Assembly (NCBI GenBank): GCA_009760885.1
Contig: CM019697.1
Coordinates: 32,207,762-32,271,761, forward strand
Direction: 5' to 3'
From: Achatina immaculata
Lineage: Eukaryota; Mollusca; Gastropoda; Stylommatophora; Achatinidae
Length of the DNA stretch: 64,000 nucleotides
A program made the translations under genes and the position numbers. Numbering within the stretch: position 1 is the stretch's first letter; each line of letters begins with the position of its first letter. Under the pieces are notes generated by a model. It was not told where the DNA came from. It worked only from the letters and a program-made list of their open reading frames with translations, and made no database searches. Below are positions 34,573 to 45,700 of the stretch, one piece after another.

Positions 34573-35171
34573 TCTGTTTCAACTAACTAATTAAATGATG
34601 CAAATACCCCGTTATAAACAACACGCTTATTTTGAGGTAGGAGACAAGCTTCAGTTCCAAGGACAGAACGGATGTTTCCACAGCATGGAAACTTCTGCTG
34701 TGCCAGGTACGTGTTCCGTCTCTTATGGGGTCATATTCATACCAATCGGTTTTTATTAAAATTACTTCGTAGTTTCTAAAAATCAAAACTCTTGATAGAC
34801 AATCACTATTGTAATATTACAAAGGAACATAAATACACACATTATTAAGTCTAGTTTTTTTATATTTACACACTGAAAAACATAAACTAAGTTGTCCACA
34901 AAATGTTGAACTGGTATAAAATCCTCAGTTGTAACCGCGAATCAGCCAACGGCAGGATACAAACAATTCTGCTACCATCACTTTTGGTACACAGCTAAGT
35001 TTATTAAGTTGACGCTTTCTTTTAAACTAAGCGATGCTTCTTCAGTTTTTGCACACAGAAATATACAGAGAAAATTGGTGGGGGGGGGGATGTTAAACAT
35101 ATGCCTTAAAGATGATAGACAATACTGTAATCAATGAAATAAGATCGGCTAATATCACTATCACAAATGTC

Positions 35172-35455
35172 CATACTACAAGAGCCTAATATTGAAGAAG
35201 GCTGGCTAGTAAAGAGGATTAAAGAGAGAAAACTTAATATTTTGGACACATTAAACGTCATGATAATTTAGAGAAGACTGTACTGGAAGGATACATAATG
35301 GGAAAAAGAAAGAGAGGAAGACCAAAACGAATATGGCTGCAAGACATCGTTGATGATCTGCAAATGGATGCAGCAGGCCATCTTGCCCACAACCGAGAGG
35401 CTTACAGGAGTGCTGTTAGGGAGGCAAAGTTCCGCAAGGGTCATTTAAGTGAAAT
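35172..35455 (+). mobile_element. RTE 3' fragment (A6)
   Basis: Nearly identical to A5 in their overlap, including the same 1-nt deletion before AATATTTTGGACAC and the changes ACTGTACTGG and CGAATATGG. It lacks the (ATGA)n tail and stops at TTCCGCAAGGGTCATTTAAG, where family B sequence begins. Confidence 0.9.
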
Positions 35456-36145
35456 GAAAAGCCTTACTTTGAACATAAAAAAGACAGACTATGGTTATAT
35501 CTAAGACACAGAATCCATCAACATGCAGTATAAAATTAAACGGAACTATTCTAAAGTAGGTGCAGAAATTAAATACCTTGGAACAGTAATAACTTCAGAT
35601 GGGAAATGCAGAACAGAAATTAGGAACAGAATATGCCAAGCAAAGACTGCATTTCAGAGAATGAGAAACATCCAACACATCCTTATCAGTGAATGTTAGA
35701 AAGCAAGTTCTAAAATGCTATATTGAACCTATCTTGTTATATGGAAGTGAATCATGGACAATAGGCAAGTCTGCACAAAAATCATTGGAAGCAGCAGAAA
35801 TGTGGTTTATTAGAAGAATGTTGCGAATCCCCTGGACAGCAAAAATAACTAATGAAGAATGTATGAGAAGAGCTGGAGAGACAAAAAAATCTTGTAAAAA
35901 AAAAAATAGAGAGATAATGTACTTTATAGGACATGCAATGAGAAGAGGGGGCATTGAAAATATTATAACAACAGGAAAAATAGAAGGAAGAAGATCAATA
36001 GGAAGACCTAGAAAAATTATACTGGACAGTCTGATGGGAGGGTGTAAGAGGAGATCACCAATTGAGTTGATGGCCTGCATGAAGGATCGTGTACTCTGGA
36101 GAAGCATAGTAGCCAACACCAGTCAGCACAGCACCTGATGGCGAT
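35456..36145 (+). mobile_element. LINE family B, RT C-terminal region (B1)
   Basis: Frames give LTLNIKKTDYGYI, EIKYLGTVITSDGKCRTEIRNRI, QVLKCYIEPILLYGSESWTI, FIRRMLRIPWTAKITNEECM and GRPRKIILDSLMGG, ending (GATG)n. A stop and a frameshift split it. A second copy is at 43173-43549 and a decayed one at 55580-55830. Confidence 0.88.
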
Positions 36146-36399
36146 GATGAATATCACATGCATCTGAATAATGTAGGGCCAATGTATCCTTAATGTTTGT
36201 TACACCTAAAAATAAATCTTATACCATTGCTGTTGTCTGCGCTTGTACAGGACATTTTTTTTAGAAGAAATTTGCTTTAAAAAATGAAACTAGTTCAAGG
36301 TTCAAATTTTCTGGTTTCACTGCATTCTGGTTATATGCTCCACTGCAGCATAATTCCAAGAGTATGTTTGCTAATAGTTCCTATCAAATGTTGATTGTT

Positions 36400-36665
36400 T
36401 ACATTGCGTTTTCTGCCAGTTTGGATTTCCTGCCAGCACCTTTAATTTGTTCTAGCTCCAGCAATCTCTTCACATCTACATTGTTCTTCCATCCTGCTAT
36501 CTCTTCACATCTTCATTTTTCTGCAGTCTGTTCAATACAGCCATTAGCAATGTCTCCCTTGTCCATAGTCAGCCTGTCATTTATTTTAGCCTGGCAAGCA
36601 AGACTGTCTGTCACATCATTGCCATGTACTCCCGCATGTCCTGGACAGTAAAAGCCACTAATTCA
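36400..36665 (-). mobile_element. LINE fragment with RNase H C-terminus (family G-like)
   Basis: The minus strand reads GFYCPGHAGVHGNDVTDSLACQA, the His/Asp end of an RNase H domain, followed by decayed sequence. Short and isolated. Confidence 0.75.
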
Positions 36666-36669
36666 CTCC

Positions 36670-37230
36670 TCGTTAATAGTAATGAGAGACATGTTATATA
36701 ATATATGAAGAACAAGGCAGAGAAAGCTGGAAAAAAACTATAACACATCTGTTCATAGCTGTAGTGTGATAATGACGCCATATTTGCTGCTTTCAACATA
36801 GCACTTCTTCATTTATGTTTACTTTTTTTTTTCCTCTCACATGCCTTACAAATATAATGTTGAATATTGTGTCTCACTTGAAGTTTCTCTCAGCTTGAAG
36901 TTATTTTTTCCTGTTTCTTCTGATAGCTTGGCACATGTAGTCAAAATCATGGGAAATATGCCGGGGATTATTATTATTATTATGGGGGGGGGGGGGAAGT
37001 GGGTGGCAATATGGCGAAGAAGGTACGAATGCAGAGGCTAACATGATGGAGTAGTGTGACAAAAAAAGAATGGATAGCTGAAGTATGAAGCATTTATTAG
37101 ATGAAAAGTAAAACAAATAAAGGAAAACTGCTCACTGATGTCAGTTGTTCTCAACTATTAACACTGGAGGACCAATGCATAAAGTGACAGGAACAATAGT
37201 CACAGTTAAATTAGGAGGTTTCTTCTCTTC
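36670..37230. other. Gene-free stretch
   Basis: No exon or transposon recognised; contains an (ATT)n and a G-run at 36970-36998. Confidence 0.4.
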
Positions 37231-37234
37231 TTCA

Positions 37235-38860
37235 GCTTTCAAAGCCATTAAGGCTCATTACTGCAGACAAAGTTCACCTCCATTCCTCTCTGTTCCTAAT
37301 CTTCTCTCTCCAGTTGGTGACACCAATTTCTTTTATGTCCTCTTCTATGTTGTCTTTCCATCTCTGACTTGTTTTACCCCTTGGTCTTGGTTTCTCTTAT
37401 CTCTTTTGCATACATAATTTTCATTTGTCTGTTTTCTTTCATTGCATCTACAAGGCCCAACCAGCATATTTTATTCCCTAACTGTATTCTGCTTGTAATT
37501 TCCTTGCTTACTGTGTTGCTTCTATTGAAGGTTGTGATGAGATATTTGTATATTTCTCCTTTCCTAATGATCATATTTCCAACATTTATATAATCTGGAT
37601 CATTCTGCCTCTAGCCTCATGATATCTTCATATAGTCTGTCTTATTATGCTTAATGGTCATGTCCACTTTTAGTGCCACATCTCTCATGTGTATGCAGGT
37701 ATTGATGGGTTCTGGCATAGTTTCCCCTGCTAGGTCAATGTCATCAGTGTATCCTAGTATTTTAGTTTGTTCTTCTGTTCTACTTTCTTCTTTCACTTTT
37801 CTGATTATCTTTTCTGTTATTAGGGTTGAATAGTAATGGAGATAATGTATCACCTTGTTTTAAACCAGTTCTTGTTTAGAAGAGTTCTGACTTTCTTCCT
37901 TTATAGTTTACTATATTTTGTGCATCCTCCATACATATTCTGGTCAGATTGATTGTTAGGTATCTCAAAGTCTTTCATAATTTTCCCTAAGCTGTTTATT
38001 TTGTATTAAGCTTTCTTGAAGTCAATGAAGATATTATGTACTTCTTTTCCATATTCCCAGTACTTTTTTGGCTCTTTGGCATAGATAAAATATTTCGTCT
38101 GCAGTTGATCTATGCTTGATAGTCTCCCAGTATGTTCTCACTGTATAGTTTTAATCTATTTAAAAGCATAATAGATAGTATTTTGTAGCTTGTAAAGATA
38201 TTCCTCTGTAGTTTAAACACTTGCTGTTATTGCCTTTTTTGAATACTGGGATTAGTATTGATTCTCTCCATTCACTATTCCCTAGGGAGTTTTTCTTCTC
38301 TCCATATTTGTTGTATTAGCACACATAACTGTGTATGTAGATTTATACCACCTTCCTTAATCAGTTCTGCAGCAACTCCATCTGAACCTGTTTCTTTTGT
38401 TGTTTCATAGAAGAATGATACTGTAGATGATTTCTTCTAAGTTTGGTTCCTTTGTTTCAGGTTCACAAGTCTGTATTTCTTTGCATGGTAATGTGCTTAC
38501 AGGCTCTTCACAGTTTAGTAGTTTTTCTAAATATTCTTTCCATATGATACAAATTTTTTCTTCCTTATTTGTTTCCATTACTATCCTTCAAGCTCTACAG
38601 AGATTGTTTATACCCTTGCTTTACTATTCACAGTTCTTTATAGAGTTCACTGCTTTTCTTATTTTGATGGCATGCCTGCATCTCGCTCACCATGTCTTTC
38701 ATATATTGTTGTTTTTGTTGGTGAATAACTTTTTGAGTTTCTTTACACTGTGTGTGGTACTTCTCACTTGTTTTGTTGTTCATATCATTCAACTTTATCT
38801 GTCTCATTTTTTAAATTTATGACCACCTCTCTGCAGACTTCATCAAATCAGTTTGAGAAG
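37235..38860 (-). mobile_element. LINE family E, decayed RT (E2)
   Basis: Minus-strand remnants run from an N-terminal RT part through YWEYGKEVHNIFIDFKKA, a Y-T-D-D polymerase box (ILGYTDDIDLAGET), VALKVDMTIKHNKTDYMKIS, and the tail ICWLGLVDAMKENRQMKIMY. Many frameshifts. It fills the interval between TIMM23 and the HtrL gene. Confidence 0.85.
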
Positions 38861-38869
38861 ATTGTCTTC

Positions 38870-39760
38870 TTTTCTATGTACAACATTAGTCTGAGATATT
38901 CCTTTGCCTGCCTATGGTATACGGATATTCCTTTGCCTGCCTACAGTATATGGAGTATTGTTCACAAGAACTACATTTCAGTAAATTTTATTCTTCGTTC
39001 TAATTATTTATTCGCAGTCCATGTTACACTTGCATACAGTTTAAATCAATTCAGCTACATTATATTGACGTTTGTTACCATTTCATACCTAATTAGTTGA
39101 ATATTCATTTATAAACACTCAAATAAAGCGAAATGGCAGTTCAATAAACGATATTGTAAATGAAAGATACAGCAGAATATCTGTTATACAGAACAATCAC
39201 ATGGTTCATTATTTGTAAGGAGTGGTGGGTGTATGAAATTGACTGGTCAGAAGCTAGTTTGTCCTTCCACAAGGAGAAGGTTTCGAGTTTAAACTGATTA
39301 GTGCTTGGGATTTCTTCCACTGCTGATGGTCTTCTCTGTAATGTGTTCTAATCTCCACCGTGGAATGACCACAGTAACCTGTGGAAATGGAGGTTGTTTA
39401 CCTTTAAGGAGATGCACACAAAAAATGCTAATGATTAAATATTGAGCAAAAAAGTAGACAGATATTCCATCCCATTGTATGAGGCTATGACAGAAATGAT
39501 AATGAAAAAATATTTTACAAAGAGAAGATTCTGTAGCTTAGTTTACTTTTGAATGCTGATGGTCTTCTCTGATTCTTTACTGGTTCAGGTTGTTTTGACC
39601 TTCTTGTCCTTGCACTGATTTGTTAAACAAAAAAAATTAGTCTTGTCAGTCATCACAGTATCTAGCTGCCAGAAATAGAAAAAAATTATTTCACTTACAG
39701 AGATTGCCTGTGATTAGCCTGATGACGAAGAGGCATTAAGGCACTGAATTACCTACATAT
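38870..39760. other. Upstream region of the HtrL gene
   Basis: A possible SINE head lies at 39225-39400 (GAAGGTTTCGAGTTTAAAC as a weak B box). Short direct repeats GATATTCCTTTGCCTGCCTA sit at 38895 and 38924. No coding exon is recognised before 39764. Confidence 0.35.
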
Positions 39761-39763
39761 CAG

Positions 39764-42700
39764 ATGTCCCTTCGATGTGGAAGATGGATCTATCGCCGCC
39801 GGACTTCATCATTGCGGTGCTGTGCATCATTACTGTGCCTAATATTTGCCTTGGGACTGAGTTTGTTCTGCATTTGTAAGTTTTCAGTTGTATTTCTTTC
39901 AGTAGGAAATGTTTGTAAATGTTTATTTTTGCTGGCTAAGATTAACACATTGAACATAATACTCAATAAGGAACTTTGAGATGATTCAGAAGTTACAGAA
40001 ATTCTGTGCTAGTGAGATGATACTGTAACCAGGGTCAGCCAGTTAAGACCAGATCAAGGCAATGTTTTGTTTCACCACTGTTGAATAGTGTCATGACAGC
40101 TTGCACAGTGAGGTAGTGATTGATGTGATCCCTATGAAAGCAGAGTGAATTTCTTAATGCCTGTTTCAAGATCTTTATCACAACACGGACTACAAGCAGT
40201 GTTACCTCAGCTATGTGACTGCACACAGGAAAAAAAAAAAAAATGCTGCTCACAAAGTTTTATACACTGAGTGTGTGTACATGAAGACAAACACACAAAT
40301 TGCTACTTTTATGTTTCCTAATGTTACTCTGTGCTTTAGTAGTACTAAGGAAAAATGTGATAGTACTATATGGGTTTGTTTTCAAGATTTCTTTTCATAT
40401 AATTTTTTTTTTATATGAGAAATTTAAATTTGTAAGTTGATATTCCAATGTAAATTTGCATACAAAATATCTTTTAGAAACATATTTGTATGCAGGTTGC
40501 AGTTTTTTCACAGGAACAGCAAAACCTTAGAAGACACATTGATTGTACGTACCTAAAAAATTCGGTTACCATCCACCACCACACCCCCAGAAAGTTGTTC
40601 CTATTTTAATGAGTACATGTTCATACAATTCACTAGTGATTTCACATGGTGCTGGGTTGCAAGGCGTTGATCTTCAGATTTCAAAGCTACAGCATTGTGA
40701 GATAAGAAGGCCAGCACCACCTGCTGTGCCTGGCTTTGTTTTCCCAGAGAAACCTTGCTACCTGCTATCTTGAGGCCGAGCCAGCTCCAGTGCTGGTCCT
40801 AATGTGATAAAAAAAAGAAATTCCACTTCAGTGGGGAATCAAACCCTTATCAGACGGTTGAGTGTAGTAACCACTTTAAAACCACTACACAGTGATTTAC
40901 GAAGAAAGTTCTTAGTACTGAAGAATGACTCAAGTGTTCAGAGAATGGGAAAATAATGAAGAAGATGCAGAAAGATTTCAGTGTTGGGAAGTCTCTGGGA
41001 ATTGGGAAAATGTTGAAGATGTAGAAAGATTTCAGTGTTGGGAAGTCTCTGGGAATTGGGAAAATGTTGAAGATGTAGAAAGATTTCAGTGTTGGGAAGT
41101 CTCTGGGAATATGTAAAATGTATATTTGGGATGCTGGCTGTTTATGAGAACACCAACTGTGGAACAGAAGAGAAGTGGCTGGAAGTGTTGAAAGTTCTTG
41201 CAATCCAATTTAATTATTCAAACTTTCAATTCCAATAATTGTCAGATTAACCAGGTACTAAAATTCTCGGTTGTAAAAAATTCACTTAATTATAGATGTC
41301 GTGGATATGAGAGTTTATAAGTTATCTTTGAACAGCATATGAAGTTGTATCTGCCACATGACACTAAAAAATTATGGGATTAAAAAAAAAATAAAAGGTA
41401 AAGATAACCCTGTCATGCCTTAGAGGCACATAGGGATATGATGTTAGTATCTATATCTTCCTTGACCTGTCAGCACACCAGAGAGTGATATGGTCAGCAT
41501 CACGCCTGGCCGCCTTTCTTTCCCCAACTCCAGAAGTCGGGTACCCATTTTTACAGCTGGATGACGGGGGCACCTCAGGCCAGATTCATACCCCTGACTT
41601 TCACCATGAGAGACTAGTGCACAAACCACTTTGCCACTTAGTTATGGGATGTGTATTACTTAAATGTGGAAGTAAAGATTATTTTATCTTGGTATTTTTT
41701 TGTGTGTACATTTTGAAAGCTGTGTTTCAGAGATACTTAGCTTGGTTTTTCCTCTGCATTTCATGTAGTCATTTGATTTGTGTGGCATAAATCACAGCAG
41801 CAGATAAAGAAGGTTGTAAACTGATGATTTGTATTTGCTTATATATAGCCTTATTTTCTATTATATTTTCTAATGTTCCTCAATTTTGTACGCTTCTAAA
41901 GATCTTATGGTCATCACGCTGGAGTTGGTGCCTTGGAACCCTGAAGTGGCAAGTTCCCTTTTGTTTTTAACTCTTCCGCTCCTGAATTTATTTCCATGGT
42001 TTGCCAGAATAAACTTTGATGAGAAATTTTGGTAGAAAGAAATTGAGAGGAAGTTACTGTATAATTTAAATATATGGGTTGAGTTATGCTTAATATTGAA
42101 GAAGGCTGGCTAGTAAAGAGGATTAAAGAGAGAGAACTTAAATATTTTGGACACATTAAACATCATGATAATTTAGTGAAGACCATATTGGAAGGATACA
42201 TAATGGGAAAAAGAAAGAGAGGAAGCCCAAAACAAAGATGTCCACAAGACATCGTTGCCGATCTGCAAATGGATGCAACAGCGCCAGGCCATCTTGCTCA
42301 CAACCGAGAGGCCCACAGGAGTGCTGTTTGGGAGGCAAAGTTCCGCAAGGGACATGCAAATGAATGAATGAATGAATGTCATTTAGACTGCCCAAATATC
42401 ACTCTTAATATTGATTCGCAAGGTGTGCATGGTCAATCAACCCTGCCAGTGTTGTTTGGAGTGAAAGAATTGTAATAGAGTTTTTTTTTAAACTTAACAG
42501 ACCCAGATTGTGCAGATGCAGAATGAAAGAAACTTATTTCTATGGCACTGAATATGTGGAATCACTGAGCTGACAACTCTAAGTATCAGAAGTCCATCCC
42601 TCATCTTTTTATTCATATAGAGCATAAGGATTGTCTCCTTTTTTTTCAGTCTTGTGTTGAGCTGAGCTACCAATTTACATTCGTTCCAGGCTTTCACCAT

Positions 42701-45700
42701 TTTCTTTTTTGACAGTACTTCCCATTTCTAATTTTTCCAGGAGACTTGTCTCCTTGAAATGACCAAAGCAGATCTAAGATCCTTCAGGAGGAAAGAAAAC
42801 TGAGTTAGCTCTTAGTAAACCATGTGAAAGAACGCTAAATCAGCAATATAGTCTAAGCTAAGCATTTTTAGAGAACTCTTCATATAATTTAAAAGTGGCA
42901 TATGCTGAGAATAGAAAGGGAGATAAATACTTTCTTTCTGCAGTCTCCCTGGAACTGTGAGCAGGTTATTTGCAGCTGATGCTGTGAAGGTATTGGGGCA
43001 CAGCATCATGTTGGCTTGGGAGCAGATTATGGCAGCCATTTTTTTCAGTCTCTGAATGCAGCTAAAAACCAGGGGGTACTTCTTTAGCAGACTCCACCGC
43101 CATGGAGACTATGGAAATCCCATCCCCATTAGTCAGACTAGGTATATTAATTATTGAAAGTATCAACGGAGATAAATCATTGGAAAATCATTGGAAGCAG
43201 CAGAAATGTGGTTTATTAGAAGAATGTTGCGAATCCCCTGGACAGCAAAAATAACTAATGAAGAATGTATGAGAAGAGCTGGAGAGACAAAAAACCTTGT
43301 CAGAAAGATAAGAGAGAGACAATGTACTTTCATAGGACATGCAATGAGAAGAGGGGGCATTGAAAATATCATAACAGGAAAAATAGAAGGAAGAAGATCA
43401 AGAGGAAGACCAAGAGAAATGATACTGGACAGTCTGACGGGATGGTGTGAGAGGAGATCACCAACTGAACTGATGGCCTGCATGAAGGATCGTGTACTCT
43501 GGAGAAGCGTAATAGCCAACGCCAGTCGGCACGACACCTGATGATGATGATCAACGGAGAAGTGGTACAGGGTCATTGTCAACCACGATTTACCAACCCT
43601 ACAACAGCATGTCAGCTATGGGTTGCTGATTGCCAAAAGGGGCAACATCTTCCAGATAAATACAAAAACTGACACATGAGTTGATAGCTGAGAAAAAAAA
43701 AACAGGAAAATATGATAATGAAGTAATGTGTGGGCATTCTTTTTTTCTTCTAAATGGTCTTTTATTCTCAGGAGAGGTGGTGTGACCATGAAGACATTCA
43801 ACCGACAGTGCATCGTTCTGACCCAGATGAGATAACTGTTGTCACCATGTTCCTCAATCTGGGCTTCTTCAAGAAAGGGGAGCAGTCACTGGCTTACCAC
43901 TCCCCTTATAAGTATAAGCGCTGGATGCGGACATTCGGCAAGATGGTCAACCGAGTTATTGCATACATGGAGAATGATAATGATGTCGAGTATTTCAGGT
44001 TAGTTCCTGCCTATAGGGGGTAAAAAAAAAAAAAAACGTAAAGTGCATCCTGGAAATCAGATGGTCAAAACCAAACATACAAATTAACTCTGCCACAGGA
44101 AGAAACGCAGACGTTCAGTTGGGTGCCAGAATAAAAGCGCTGGTCTTGATCTGCATAGGGGGTTTAGTTGTAAAATTGAATGGAAAACAGTATTTCCATG
44201 TACTTATTATGTTTCAAAATATAACTAAATGTATGAAAATTTCATAAATGCAGAGTTTTTTTTAGGAAAAATGAAGTAATGTGATGTTTTTAGACAATGA
44301 TTGTGCCCAGCTCACCATCGGCTAGGTCTAGATCTACACTACTTACCATCTGAGATGTCTAGATATAATTGTCAATCTCGTATTGTGATTCTATGTTGCA
44401 TTCTCACTAAATTAATGGCTGAAATAACCTCTTAACTACTTCTCCAGTCATCTAATACATCTAGATCTACTTGGGATATATTCAAGAACAGTGGGGTGGT
44501 CACAGGCCATGTCCATACCCCTATCTACATCATCAAAAATTGAAAATTTCCATGTTTCTCTTCCTTTTTCTCGCTTGGCATCGCTCGTATCTAAGGACAC
44601 TTTCACCATTTTGAAAAGTGTTACCAGAAACGCAGATGAAATATGTACAATCTGAATGTTACACCGGTTGTTTTATTGAAATAAACCACTATACTGACCA
44701 TTGGCACAAATTGGAAAACTGGAAGAGTCGCTACAGCGACCAACGGCATGGGAAGAATTAACAGCCCATCAGAGAACAGATGGGCAGAAGAAAGTGGAGC
44801 TGGACAAGCTAAACATCTAACATCTAACAGACTTCTCAATGGGTAGTCAGATTCTTGAGTGGATGTTACATCAAGGGAAACAGAGAACAAACATTGAAAA
44901 TCCTAAAAAATTAATCATTTAAAAAAATGAAAAATTAGGATTGGTGAAAAACCATGAAAAGTAAAGATATTCACTAATTTGAGATAAGAGAAGACTGTTC
45001 TGTACAGCAGCACTGTATTCTAGCATAAACCAGAAGGACCAGATTGCGCAAGTCAGTTAACATTCCGTAGCATAAAATGTTAAGATCATATTGACACACG
45101 GAATCAAAAAGGGTTTTAACTCTTCCCGGGCCTTTCGCCACTTAGAAGATGCATCCGGTTTCTCACGTGGTGCCTTTAGTCGCTGTAGTGACATTTGGTT
45201 TGTTTCATTAAAAACAGGTGTAATGTTTAGATTGTAAACATTCAGTATGCATGCCCCATGACCTTTTTTCAAAATAGCAGAAGAATGCTTAGTTACAAGG
45301 GAAAATATTGAAGTTTCCTACGAGAAATTTCAATTTTTGGTGATGTAGATATGGGTATGGATATGCCCTGTGACCAGACCAGTGTTCTTGAATGTATCCT
45401 GTCGCGATCGCTGGCCCGTTAATCTTCTTGACTGGACACTTGTGACCTGAGCACAGAGGCACCGAAGTCTGAGAGAGACTCTTGTCGTACAGACTTGTGA
45501 AACTTCACAACACTTCACTAAGGAACTTAACTCCCACACTATTCCTTGTACCAGCACTAGAACGCGTGCACTAGAAATAGTGCAACAACTTAACTCATGA
45601 ATCACATTCTAATACAAATCGTTTTCATATTTTAAAGTCAAGTTTCATAATCTGACATTTTTCTAGTTTTTTTTTCTTTTCTTATCATTTTACTCTGAGT

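Noticed and set aside
40955..41203. 18-residue protein repeat as a gene
   Set aside because: Three-copy tandem DNA repeat, open on both strands, no splice or homology support.
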